From the NCBI RefSeq assembly GCF_003007685.1, contig NZ_PXNN01000004.1:33619-97618 (forward strand): a stretch of DNA of 64,000 nucleotides, read 5' to 3'. Positions 32,444-45,125 of the stretch are shown in pieces (positions within the stretch are counted from its first letter, which is position 1; every line of letters begins with the position of its first letter). Both the position numbers and the translations under genes were made by a program. The notes under the pieces are model-generated. The model worked only from the letters and a program-made list of their open reading frames with translations, had not been told where the DNA came from and did not search any database. This stretch comes from Marinobacter halophilus. GTDB taxonomy: Bacteria; Pseudomonadota; Gammaproteobacteria; Pseudomonadales; Oleiphilaceae.

Positions 32444-33781
32444 TCAATCACAATCCCTCTCAACAATCAGCCGCCAGCCGCCGGCATGGCCGCCTCCCGA
32501 GTATTGCTCGGAACACCACAAATCGCCAATGGCAATCAGCTCGTTAATTCCCTGTTCCTGCCGGTAAACTAGCGGCAACAAAGCCCTCTCCCAAGGCGGC
32601 ACACCCTGCTCCTGCAGCCAGGTTTTCAAGGCACGAGAGTGTTCTCCGGAGGTGAATCGCACCCGCTCGCCTCCCTGCCTCGTAGATACCCGTATTGGCG
32701 GTGATGGGGTTTTTGCGGTAACTGGCGATGGCCCTGCCATTAACTGCAAGTGCCAGCGCCCCCACTTCATGGGCGGCCCGGGCGCAAGCCAGACCGACGG
32801 CTCTGGCACGTCGATATTTGGCACCAGATAGAGATACTCCCGGTAGCGCCGCAGACTGAAGCCCTCACCCCGGATTTCCGGCTCCCGGTCCTCTCCGGCG
32901 CCCACCATGTCCGTCAGCGCCTGACTCCAGTCAGACAATGCCGGAACCTGCCAACCCTGATGATGAATCCACCAACGCACCAGATTGCGTTGCTCAGGCC
33001 CAGTTAACAATCGAAAGGCCTCGAGCTTCAATCGGCCAGCGTCTGAACACGCCTGCCACTGCAGTTCCGCCAACCGCTGATTGAGCTGTTCGCTCTCTTC
33101 ACAGGCGCGGGCACTGTGAGCAACCCGCTTGAGTAAACCCGGCCAGCGGACTTTAAGGCCGGGCAAAACGGCATGGCGGAGGTAATTGCGATCAAAGGCG
33201 TGACCGGCATTACTCGGATCTTCAACCCAGTTCAAACCGGCGGCCATGGCCACCTGTTCTAGGCGCTCTCGACTGATATCCAGCCAGGGGCGATACAGCC
33301 TACCCCGGCCCAAAGGGCGGGTGTGGGGCATACCGGCAAGTCCGTTGACACCGGTGCCCCGAAGCAACCGAAACAGCACAGTTTCAATCTGATCATCACC
33401 GTGATGGGCCATCAGCAACAGATCGTTATCATCAACCCAGCGCCTGAACACCCGGTAGCGGGCGCCTCTTGCCGCGTCTTCCAGCCCGCCGGCACCGGAG
33501 CCAGCCACCTCAACCCGTTCCACCACCAACGCCACACCCAAACGTGCACATGCATCCCGGCAGAATTGCTCGGTCTGCTCATGATTGGGCTGGAGCTGGT
33601 GATTGATGTGTAAAGCGGTTACGTCAGGGTGGCAGGCCGCTGCCACATGCAGCAGCAACGAGGAATCCAGGCCACCACTGAAGGCAACCCAGAGCCTGGA
33701 AAATTCGGGGAGTGAGCTGACTGGCCCAAGCAGATCGCCGGGCCAGCCTGCGTCCCGGGCGGCGTTACCGCCCGCCTTCAT
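32444..33781 (-). CDS. tilS: tRNA(Ile)-lysidine synthase
   Basis: TilS changes the wobble cytidine of tRNA-Ile(CAU) to lysidine. The 445-residue protein has the PP-loop [35 protein letters not shown] and the family's C-terminal extension with [22 protein letters not shown]. Its ATG at 33781 overlaps the end of accA by 17 bp, consistent with translational coupling. Confidence 0.95.
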   Translation of the reverse strand: MKAGGNAARDAGWPGDLLGPVSSLPEFSRLWVAFSGGLDSSLLLHVAAACHPDVTALHINHQLQPNHEQTEQFCRDACARLGVALVVERVEVAGSGAGGLEDAARGARYRVFRRWVDDNDLLLMAHHGDDQIETVLFRLLRGTGVNGLAGMPHTRPLGRGRLYRPWLDISRERLEQVAMAAGLNWVEDPSNAGHAFDRNYLRHAVLPGLKVRWPGLLKRVAHSARACEESEQLNQRLAELQWQACSDAGRLKLEAFRLLTGPEQRNLVRWWIHHQGWQVPALSDWSQALTDMVGAGEDREPEIRGEGFSLRRYREYLYLVPNIDVPEPSVWLAPGPPMKWGRWHLQLMAGPSPVTAKTPSPPIRVSTRQGGERVRFTSGEHSRALKTWLQEQGVPPWERALLPLVYRQEQGINELIAIGDLWCSEQYSGGGHAGGWRLIVERDCD

Positions 33782-34718
33782 ACTTGGTCAAACGCTCATA
33801 ACGGCGCGAGACCAGTTCGTCCAGCGGCAGACGGCATAGCTCAGCTACGCCTTCAGCCAGTCGCACCTTGAGGGTTTCAGCCATTTTCTCGGGATTTCGA
33901 TGAGCACCGCCGAGGGGCTCTTCAACCACATTGTCCGCGACACCCAGCTCTTTCAGGCGCTGAGCGGTTACACCCATGGCCTCGGCCGCCTGAGCTGCGT
34001 ATTCCGCGCTTTTCCAGAGAATGGACGCACAGCCTTCCGGTGAGATGACCGCATAGGTGGAATACTGCAGCATGTTCAATTGATCGCATACACCAATGGC
34101 CAGCGCACCGCCGGAACCACCCTCACCGATGACAGTGGAGATGATCGGTGTTTTCAGGCGCGACATCACCGCGAGGTTGAAGGCGATGGCCTCACTCTGG
34201 CCGCGCTCTTCAGCACCGATGCCTGGGTAGGCGCCAGGGGTGTCGATAAAAGTCAAAATCGGCATTTTGAAACGCTCGGCCATTTCCATCAGGCGCAGCG
34301 CCTTGCGGTAACCTTCCGGGCGCGGCATGCCGAAGTTACGCTTTACCTTGTCGCGCACTTCACGACCTTTCTGATGACCGATAATCATCACCGGCGTATT
34401 GTCCAGCCGGGCAGTACCGCCGATGATGGCCTGATCGTCCGCGTAGCGGCGGTCGCCGTGCAGCTCATCGAAATCATCAAAAACCAGATTGATGTAATCC
34501 TGGGTATAGGGCCGGCGCGGATGCCGAGCCAGACGCGCCACATCCCAGGACTTTAAATCAGAGAAGATGGTCTCAGTCAGACTGACGCTTTTCTTTTTCA
34601 GGCGACTGATTTCATCAGTAATGTTGATGTCGGTGTCGTTGCCCACCATGCGAAGCTCTTCGATTTTGGCTTCCAGGTCGGCGATCGGCTGTTCGAAATC
34701 CAGGTAGTTAGGGTTCAT
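33765..34718 (-). CDS. accA: Acetyl-CoA carboxylase carboxyltransferase subunit alpha
   Basis: A 317-residue subunit that pairs with AccD to transfer CO2 from biotin to acetyl-CoA. It shows [70 protein letters not shown] and [12 protein letters not shown]. It is 102 bp downstream of dnaE. Confidence 0.98.
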   Translation of the reverse strand: MNPNYLDFEQPIADLEAKIEELRMVGNDTDINITDEISRLKKKSVSLTETIFSDLKSWDVARLARHPRRPYTQDYINLVFDDFDELHGDRRYADDQAIIGGTARLDNTPVMIIGHQKGREVRDKVKRNFGMPRPEGYRKALRLMEMAERFKMPILTFIDTPGAYPGIGAEERGQSEAIAFNLAVMSRLKTPIISTVIGEGGSGGALAIGVCDQLNMLQYSTYAVISPEGCASILWKSAEYAAQAAEAMGVTAQRLKELGVADNVVEEPLGGAHRNPEKMAETLKVRLAEGVAELCRLPLDELVSRRYERLTKYEGGR

Positions 34719-34820
34719 GATGTTCCATCATTTGATTGCCAGGCAGGCGTAAACCCGCCATAACCAGAATTTGGGACAAAGATAGCAGTGCTCATCGCAC
34801 AGCTAAAGCGGACATTGGTA

Positions 34821-38303
<3,483 letters not shown>

Positions 38304-38305
38304 GG

Positions 38306-38797
38306 TCAGCTGCCAATCAAGGTGCGAAGATCTTCTTCGGTTTGGGGACCAAAGCGCGTTTCAATCAGTTTGCCGGCCGGGTCTATAACAAAGGTCGCCG
38401 GCAATGCCACGGGCATTTTCCAGCCAAACTCTGGCCCGGGGTCTTGTCCCAGCATGGTGAATTCGATGCCCATGCGCTGGCCAAGCTCCTGCAGAGCCGG
38501 ACCCTTGATACCGTCAAAATTGACGCCCAGCACCGCAATATTTGGCGCTTTGTCGAGATGATTGAGCTCCGGGATTTCCTCCAGGCAGGGTGCGCACCAT
38601 TCGGCCCAGTAATTCACCAGCACCCATTGGCCCCGGTAGTCATTCCAGCTCACCCGGATGCCATCTGAGCGCTCCAGCTCAGTGTTTTCGCAACCGGACA
38701 GAATCAGCGCCAGGATCACTACGGAAAACAGTAACCCGTGCCGGCGGCGCGCGCTCGGGGTGAAACGGAGAATGGACAGGTAGCGAGGGTACTGCAA
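38306..38797 (-). CDS. TlpA-like thioredoxin-fold lipoprotein
   Basis: A 163-residue protein with a basic n-region, hydrophobic segment and lipobox ILSGC, so it is probably membrane-attached. The mature domain has [15 protein letters not shown], with the redox CxxC, and [17 protein letters not shown] with the cis-Pro, typical of TlpA/ResA disulfide reductases. The best start is a TTG at 38797 with a perfect AGGAGG seven bases upstream; an upstream ATG at 38893 lacks this and would cross the divergent arsC-like start. It ends 2 bp before dnaE. Confidence 0.83.
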   Translation of the reverse strand: MQYPRYLSILRFTPSARRRHGLLFSVVILALILSGCENTELERSDGIRVSWNDYRGQWVLVNYWAEWCAPCLEEIPELNHLDKAPNIAVLGVNFDGIKGPALQELGQRMGIEFTMLGQDPGPEFGWKMPVALPATFVIDPAGKLIETRFGPQTEEDLRTLIGS

Positions 38798-38860
38798 GGG
38801 ATATCCTCCTGTTAGACTACGCCCCTCAAAACGGACCGCAATCATCACTGTTAACCGGGC

Positions 38861-39220
38861 ATGACCATGACAGAACCAACCCGTATTTTCCACAACCCAC
38901 GGTGCTCAAAATCACGCCAGACCCTTGAGCTACTTCAGCAGCACGGAATCGAGCCGGAGATTATACGCTACCTGGAGACGCCACCAACAGTGCAGGAACT
39001 GTTACACATTCTTGATCTCCTTGATTGCGAAGCCCGTAGAATAATGCGTACAAAGGAACCTGAGTACCGCGAGCAAGGTCTGGACAACCCGGAACTCACC
39101 AGGGAGCAACTGGTCAAGGCGATGGTAACCACACCCAAGCTAATTGAGCGGCCCATCGTTCTGGCCAACGGTAAAGCGGCCATCGGCAGACCCCCCGAGA
39201 ATGTCCTCGACATTCTGTAA
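38861..39220 (+). CDS. ArsC-family protein (arsenate reductase-like)
   Basis: A 119-residue thioredoxin-fold protein with the ArsC signature IFHNPRCSKSRQTLELL (catalytic Cys), a conserved LETPPT segment, and ERPIVLANGKAAIGRPPE near the end. ArsC enzymes reduce arsenate with glutaredoxin; YfgD is a close relative found beside hda in enterobacteria. No arsenical pump or ArsR gene is nearby, so a dedicated arsenic role is unproven. It is 21 bp before the wrbA-like gene. Confidence 0.87.
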   Translation: MTMTEPTRIFHNPRCSKSRQTLELLQQHGIEPEIIRYLETPPTVQELLHILDLLDCEARRIMRTKEPEYREQGLDNPELTREQLVKAMVTTPKLIERPIVLANGKAAIGRPPENVLDIL

Positions 39221-39847
<627 letters not shown>

Positions 39848-39885
39848 CTGCTCCCAGATCCCAACCTAAACACCCGGACGACTCT

Positions 39886-40245
39886 ATGCTGCACAACGAC
39901 AAAGCAAAAACCACCGCTCGCCTGACCATTGCACTGTATCTGGGCGTGTTAGCGACGTTGCTGATCACCACGTTTTACCCGGCACCGGTAGAGGGGGTTT
40001 CGCTCACATTGATGTTGTCTGTAAAGCTGCTGCCTCTGCTGGCATTCGCGGTACCGGTCTTCCGGGGCCACAATCGCGGCTATATCTGGTTGGCCTTTGT
40101 GGTGATCTTCTACTTTACCCAAGCAGTGGTATCGGCCTGGCTCAGCGAGGGCGCCATCGGGCCCATGATCCTGATGATATTGACTTTTCTGTTGTTCACC
40201 GTTGCCATGGTGCATCTGAAAGTCAATCGCCCGGTTGCCAACTGA
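39886..40245 (+). CDS. DUF2069 membrane protein
   Basis: A 119-residue integral membrane protein with about four hydrophobic segments. It shows the family's VPVFRGHNRGYIWLAFVVIFYF-like pattern with a conserved Phe-Tyr-Phe and a final helix. Function is unknown. The ATG at 39886 was chosen because the frame upstream overlaps wrbA and is not conserved-looking. Confidence 0.8.
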   Translation: MLHNDKAKTTARLTIALYLGVLATLLITTFYPAPVEGVSLTLMLSVKLLPLLAFAVPVFRGHNRGYIWLAFVVIFYFTQAVVSAWLSEGAIGPMILMILTFLLFTVAMVHLKVNRPVAN

Positions 40246-40273
40246 GGACGCAAAACACCAGGAGCTCACCAAA

Positions 40274-42079
40274 ATGGCTGATCCCGTGCAAAGCATGCCA
40301 CTACCGCCACACCGGCAAACACTGGCGCTGAGAGATCTGTGCTCTGCGTTGGTGGAAAGTGGCGAGATCAGCCAGCAAGACGCCGAAAAAGTGCTGACCG
40401 CCAATCTCGGCGCCGCTTCCCAAAGCGGGCGCACCGCCCCCAGACATCCGCTGGAGCTGATCGCCATTGCCGGCATCACCAGCCGGGCCGATGGGCGCAC
40501 CCTTGACCTAGACCGGCTCACACACTGGCTCGCCCGCTGGGCCGGCCAGGACTACTACCACATCGATCCCCTGAAAATTGATACGCCCGCCATCGCCCGG
40601 GTGATGTCCTACGCCTTTGCTCAACGCCACGGCATTCTGGCGGTAGAGATTGGCTCAGACGAAGTGCTGATTGCCAGCGGTGAGCCCTTCAAGAACGAGT
40701 GGGAAAGCAATCTGCGCCAGGCCATCCGCAAAGACATTCGCAGGGTGGTGGCCAATCCCGAAGCCATCCGGCGCTACACCGTCGAGTTCTACCAGTTGGC
40801 CAACTCCGTCAATAAGGCCAGTGGAGGCCAGAAACCGGGCGCAACTGGCAGCCAGAACTTCGAGCAGTTACTGGACCTGGGCTCAACTGAAAACCCCGAT
40901 GCCAATGACCAGCACGTGGTCAAGATTGTCGACTGGCTGTTGCAGTACGCCTTTGATCAGCGCGCCTCCGATATTCATATCGAGCCACGCCGCGGGGTCA
41001 CCCAGGTGCGCTTCCGCATCGATGGCGTACTCCATAACGTGTACGAGTTTCCCGAGCAGGTCGGCGTGGCTGTCACCAGCCGCCTGAAAATTCTGGGTCG
41101 GCTGAATGTGGCGGAAAAACGACGCCCTCAGGATGGTCGCATCAAAACCCGCAAGCCCGACAACAGCGAAGTGGAGCTGCGCCTGGCCACCATGCCCACG
41201 GCCTTTGGCGAAAAAATGGTGCTGCGGATTTTTGATCCGGACGTGTTGCTGAAATCTTTTGAGCAGCTGGGTTTCAGCAAAGAAGACCGGGAGCGCTGGC
41301 AGACTATCACGGCGCGCCCCCACGGCATTGTTCTGGTGACCGGGCCTACCGGCTCCGGGAAGACCACCACGCTGTATTCCACCCTGAAACAACTGGCGAC
41401 GCCAGAGTTGAACATCTGCACCATTGAAGACCCCATCGAAATGGTGGAACCGGCGTTCAATCAGATGCAGGTGCAGAACAACATTGACCTAACCTTTGCC
41501 CATGGGGTGCGGGCGCTGCTGCGTCAGGACCCGGATATCATCATGATCGGCGAAATCCGGGATCTTGAAACCGCTGAAATGGCCGTGCAGGCAGCCCTGA
41601 CCGGCCACCTGGTGCTCTCGACCCTGCATACCAACGATGCCCCCAGCGCCATTACCCGCCTGATGGAGCTGGGCATTCCGCCTTACCTGATCCGCGCCAC
41701 CGTGCTGGGCGTGATGGCTCAGCGCCTGACGCGTACCCTGTGCCCGCACTGCAAGGAGCCCGGCGAGGCCGACGAACAGGCCTGGCAAGCCCTCACCCGC
41801 CCTTGGAAAGCGCCGATGCCCCGACAGTTCTATCATCCGGTCGGCTGCCTGGAATGTCGCAACACCGGTTATCTCGGCCGGGCCGGGGTGTACGAAATCA
41901 TGACCCTGTCAGACAAGCTCACCCGGCAAATCAACGATCGCTGTGAACTGGAGCAACTGCGGCTGGACGCCTACAAGGAAGGTATGAAGTCGCTGCGTCT
42001 GGGCGGTGCCCAGAAGGTGGCCGCTGGCCAGACCACGGTCGAGGAGATTCTGCGCGTCACCCCGGAGAGTCAGCGCTAA
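40274..42079 (+). CDS. GspE/PilB-family secretion ATPase, orphan
   Basis: A 601-residue hexameric-type ATPase of type II secretion/type IV pilus systems. An N-terminal MshEN-like region (1-180) precedes the NTPase core with QRASDIHIEPRRGVTQVRFR, Walker A GPTGSGKTT, Asp box TIEDPIEM, Walker B DPDIIMIGEIRD and His box LVLSTLHTNDA. A zinc tetracysteine (CPHCKE...CLECRNTGY) follows. AGGAG precedes the ATG. No pilC, pilD or gsp genes lie in the window, so its system is unknown; PilB, GspE and MshE are the alternatives. Confidence 0.88.
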   Translation: MADPVQSMPLPPHRQTLALRDLCSALVESGEISQQDAEKVLTANLGAASQSGRTAPRHPLELIAIAGITSRADGRTLDLDRLTHWLARWAGQDYYHIDPLKIDTPAIARVMSYAFAQRHGILAVEIGSDEVLIASGEPFKNEWESNLRQAIRKDIRRVVANPEAIRRYTVEFYQLANSVNKASGGQKPGATGSQNFEQLLDLGSTENPDANDQHVVKIVDWLLQYAFDQRASDIHIEPRRGVTQVRFRIDGVLHNVYEFPEQVGVAVTSRLKILGRLNVAEKRRPQDGRIKTRKPDNSEVELRLATMPTAFGEKMVLRIFDPDVLLKSFEQLGFSKEDRERWQTITARPHGIVLVTGPTGSGKTTTLYSTLKQLATPELNICTIEDPIEMVEPAFNQMQVQNNIDLTFAHGVRALLRQDPDIIMIGEIRDLETAEMAVQAALTGHLVLSTLHTNDAPSAITRLMELGIPPYLIRATVLGVMAQRLTRTLCPHCKEPGEADEQAWQALTRPWKAPMPRQFYHPVGCLECRNTGYLGRAGVYEIMTLSDKLTRQINDRCELEQLRLDAYKEGMKSLRLGGAQKVAAGQTTVEEILRVTPESQR

Positions 42080-42091
42080 CCTCGGCACCAG

Positions 42092-43153
42092 TCAGCCAGG
42101 GCGCAAACCACACTGCCCCAACAGTTCCTGCCAGTGCCGGGTGTGCTGCATCATGGCCTGGTCAAGCTGGCGCCACAAGCTTGTGTCTGCCTGGTCAGAC
42201 AAATGGCGCTGATACCATTGCTCAAAACTCGCAGGCATCACGCCCCGCTGTTGGTCCGCCAACTCGGCCAACGCCAAAATTAACGAGTCTCGGCCCCGGC
42301 TGACATCGCTCATGTAGGGCTGAACCTCGCCGACATAGATATTGAAGAAGAAATTGCGGACGATTTCTGACTGAGCGTTCGGTCGTTCATTTTGGCATAA
42401 CGGGCGCTTGTCCAGCCGCGCCTTAATCGTTTCTGTACCTGCATTCAAGGCAGCAATCAACAGGCGCGCGCTGTTAATGATCTGGCCAGCCCGAAACTCG
42501 GCCTGCCAGCGCTGGTGAATGCGACCAATATCCTCCAGCGAGACCTCCAGCTGCTCCGCTGACAACGCCGCCACGGCCTGATTGAGGTGATCGAGATCCC
42601 GCACCAGATCAGACACAGGATTGGATTCAGACGCCACCGGATAATACCCTTTGGACAAGGTCAGCAAGCGCTCGACTTCCTCGACGCCCCAAGTGGCATT
42701 CCACACAGCTACAGGCAACGAGGCCCGCTTACTCTCTATGGCGCTGAGCAATATTTGCTCAAGCCCTTCGTCATCCATTTGCGCCAGACAGTCTTCGGCC
42801 GCCCGGATAAACCTCACCTCATAGCGCAGGCGATTGAGGGGCTGCATAACCTGTCCCATAACGGAGTTCCGCTCCCCAACCACATACTGCAATTCACAAC
42901 CGTACAGCGACATAAAATCGAGCATACCCAATTCGAGGTCAGGCATTTCCAGCACTCGTTCGCGGCGGCGGGGTATAATAGAGGCATCAGGAAGATCAGT
43001 GAGGATGGCGACAGGTGGCGTATCGAGCACCCGCCCGAGCCGTTCGAGGTATTCGTCCATCATCGGTTCGGCTTCACTGAACGGATTACAACCACTCAGC
43101 ATCAGCGCACAAAAGCCCGGGACCAGCCATTGCAGCATTGTAGTTCCGGGCAT
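42092..43153 (-). CDS. DUF3080 lipoprotein
   Basis: A 353-residue lipoprotein with signal FCALMLSGC. The family's MSLYGCELQYVVGERNSVMGQVM block is visible, with conserved Cys and RNS, followed by a helical domain ending in HWQELLGQCGLRPG. Function is unknown. It converges on the orphan GspE-type gene with 12 bp between stops. It may be co-transcribed with mtnBCD upstream (11 bp). An ATG five codons in (43138) is a possible start. Confidence 0.8.
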   Translation of the reverse strand: MPGTTMLQWLVPGFCALMLSGCNPFSEAEPMMDEYLERLGRVLDTPPVAILTDLPDASIIPRRRERVLEMPDLELGMLDFMSLYGCELQYVVGERNSVMGQVMQPLNRLRYEVRFIRAAEDCLAQMDDEGLEQILLSAIESKRASLPVAVWNATWGVEEVERLLTLSKGYYPVASESNPVSDLVRDLDHLNQAVAALSAEQLEVSLEDIGRIHQRWQAEFRAGQIINSARLLIAALNAGTETIKARLDKRPLCQNERPNAQSEIVRNFFFNIYVGEVQPYMSDVSRGRDSLILALAELADQQRGVMPASFEQWYQRHLSDQADTSLWRQLDQAMMQHTRHWQELLGQCGLRPG

Positions 43154-43164
43154 TATTTGACCTC

Positions 43165-43857
43165 CTAGCGTTTACGTAATAGCGCGTCTACCTCCGCAAA
43201 GTCCCGCGCGACCGGCCGGCCGGTGTCTGGCAGCTCGCCATCGCGGACCAGCCACACCGTTTTCAGACCAGCACTTTCGGCTGCTTCAAGCTCCGCCTCA
43301 ATATCCGACAGGAACAGCACCGACTCCGGTGCCACGCCCAACTCTTCCAGGATATTCTGATATGACTGTGTCTCTTTTTTACCGCCCACGGCGGTATCAA
43401 AATATCCGGAGAAAAAGGGCGTAAAGTCGCCCTCGTTGCTGAAACCGAAAATCAGTTTCTGGGCTTTCACAGATCCAGACGAATATACGAACAATCTCAG
43501 CCCCCGATCATGCCAGCGCTGAAGGTAATCAGCGGCATCCGGATAGATATGGCCTTTCAACTCACCGTTGTGATAACCCTGTTCCCAGACCATACCTTGC
43601 AGGGCCTTGAGCGGACCTTCTTTGCGGTCCTCCGCAATCCAGCTTTGCAGCACGTCGATCAGGCCCTCAACATTTTTGCCATCGACCCCGCTTTTCTCTG
43701 CGACCAGAGCCAGCTGTTCTGTCACCGCCGGCGTGGTATGGTGATGGGCACGGATAAATTCCGGCAGATGTTTGCTTGCATAGGGAAACAGTACCTCGTG
43801 TACGAACGAGATCGAGCTGGTGGTGCCTTCGATGTCGGTCAGAACCACACGAATCAT
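43165..43857 (-). CDS. mtnC: Enolase-phosphatase E1 (acireductone synthase)
   Basis: A 230-residue HAD-superfamily enzyme of methionine salvage that enolises and dephosphorylates 2,3-diketo-5-methylthiopentyl-1-phosphate. The nucleophile motif is LTDIEGTTSS, with LFVYSSGSVKAQ and the late FLSDIEAELEAAESAG metal motif. The ATG overlaps the mtnD stop by 4 bp. Confidence 0.95.
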   Translation of the reverse strand: MIRVVLTDIEGTTSSISFVHEVLFPYASKHLPEFIRAHHHTTPAVTEQLALVAEKSGVDGKNVEGLIDVLQSWIAEDRKEGPLKALQGMVWEQGYHNGELKGHIYPDAADYLQRWHDRGLRLFVYSSGSVKAQKLIFGFSNEGDFTPFFSGYFDTAVGGKKETQSYQNILEELGVAPESVLFLSDIEAELEAAESAGLKTVWLVRDGELPDTGRPVARDFAEVDALLRKR

Positions 43858-44414
43858 CCTGCCACTCCCGCGAGCGCTTCGTATCTCGGCAGCCGGGCGG
43901 CAATGTCCTCGCCGGTAAAGCTGGCGACCCAGCCGTCGGGGTTAGTGAACAGGCGAATGCAGGTAAACTCCGGCTCAGGGCCCATATCAAACCAGTGATG
44001 GGTGCCGTTCGGCACGCTGATCAGATCGTTCTTTTGACACATCAGCGCGTACACCTGGCCGCCAAAATGCAGATAGAACAGGCCCTGGCCCCGCACGAAA
44101 AACCGGACTTCGTCCTCACTGTGGGTGTGTTCAGCCAGAAACTTCTGCCGGAACGCGTCTTTCTGGGGGTTGTCGGGATTCAGACTGACAACGTCGGCAG
44201 TCAGAAAACCGCACTCCCGCTTGAGTGCGGCCACTTCCTCGGCATAGATCGCCAGAATCTGCTCCTGACTGGCATCGGCCGGTAACTCCCGAGTTGGCCA
44301 CCGCTCAAAGCGCACACCCTGACTGGCCAAGGTGTCACTGATCACCTGTGGATCGGTGGTGACGGTGTGGGCCGCGTCTGGCTGGCTCTGGTTAAAAATA
44401 CTCAGGGTGGTCAT
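43854..44414 (-). CDS. mtnD: Acireductone dioxygenase
   Basis: A 186-residue cupin that oxidises acireductone to 2-keto-4-methylthiobutyrate and formate (Fe form). The metal ligands are in AEHTHSEDEVRFFVRG (two His, Glu) and PNGTHHWFDMG (His). The ATG overlaps the mtnB stop by 4 bp. Confidence 0.96.
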   Translation of the reverse strand: MTTLSIFNQSQPDAAHTVTTDPQVISDTLASQGVRFERWPTRELPADASQEQILAIYAEEVAALKRECGFLTADVVSLNPDNPQKDAFRQKFLAEHTHSEDEVRFFVRGQGLFYLHFGGQVYALMCQKNDLISVPNGTHHWFDMGPEPEFTCIRLFTNPDGWVASFTGEDIAARLPRYEALAGVAG

Positions 44415-45043
44415 GGGCGGGCTCTCATGGTTTCAAGTTCACATTCAAACAGGAATTCAAAGGCTTCCACATGGCGCAGACAATCGGCCATGGTCTTGCC
44501 CCAGGTGTACAGGCCGTGGCCGCGGATCAGATAGCCCGGCTGCTCCGGGTGGGCCAGGAACCAGGCTTTGGATTGCTCCGCCAGCGCTGGGATGTCCTGG
44601 GTGTTATCAAACACCGGGACGCTGAGAATGCCTTCGTGGGTTTCTACGCCGGCGAAGGCTTTCTGAAGCTCATAACCCTCAAAATTCAGGGTGCTGCTGG
44701 CCGCGGCCAGACGGCTCAGCACGGTGGCCTTGACCGAGTGGGTGTGCAAAACCACCCCGACGTCAGGAAAAATCTGATAGAGCACCGTATGCAGTAACGT
44801 CTCTGCAGACGACTTGCACTTACTTTGCACCGGCCGGCCATTCAGGTCGACAACCATAATGTCGCCAGCGCTCAGCTGGCCTTTATGGCGGCCAGACACG
44901 GTAATCGCCACATGTTCAGCATCAATCCGGGCGGAATAGTTGCTGCTGGTGGCCGGAGACCAGCCCCGGTCATACAGGAACCTGCCCGCGTCGATAATGG
45001 ACTGGGCGGCGGTGGCGTATCGGGTTACATCAAACACACGCAT
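44411..45043 (-). CDS. mtnB: Methylthioribulose-1-phosphate dehydratase
   Basis: A 210-residue class II aldolase-fold zinc enzyme of methionine salvage. It has GRFLYDRGWSPATSSNYSAR, VVLHTHSVKATVLSRL and LIRGHGLYTWGKTM with the zinc His residues. The start at 45043 is preferred over 45088, because the latter sits on a good -10 element. mtnA, mtnK and mtnP/N are not in the window, so the pathway is completed elsewhere. Confidence 0.95.
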   Translation of the reverse strand: MRVFDVTRYATAAQSIIDAGRFLYDRGWSPATSSNYSARIDAEHVAITVSGRHKGQLSAGDIMVVDLNGRPVQSKCKSSAETLLHTVLYQIFPDVGVVLHTHSVKATVLSRLAAASSTLNFEGYELQKAFAGVETHEGILSVPVFDNTQDIPALAEQSKAWFLAHPEQPGYLIRGHGLYTWGKTMADCLRHVEAFEFLFECELETMRARP

Positions 45044-45086
45044 TCTCCCGTTTGCGACGAGCCCTGCCGGGCGCGAAATGGTCGCC

Positions 45087-45115
45087 ATTATAGGGCGGCC
45101 ATCGCCCCCGGAAAA
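45087..45115 (-). promoter_or_regulatory. Candidate promoter of mtnBCD
   Basis: On the minus strand a perfect TATAAT (45087-45092) lies 17 bp from TTTTCC (45110-45115). A transcript from about 45080 would have a leader of about 37 bp before the mtnB ATG. Confidence 0.5.
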
Positions 45116-45125
45116 CCGCTTTGGT

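Noticed and set aside
38861..39220. Arsenic resistance locus
   Set aside because: Only an ArsC-like protein is present; no arsR, arsB or acr3 gene is nearby, and the same gene type occurs beside hda in other bacteria.
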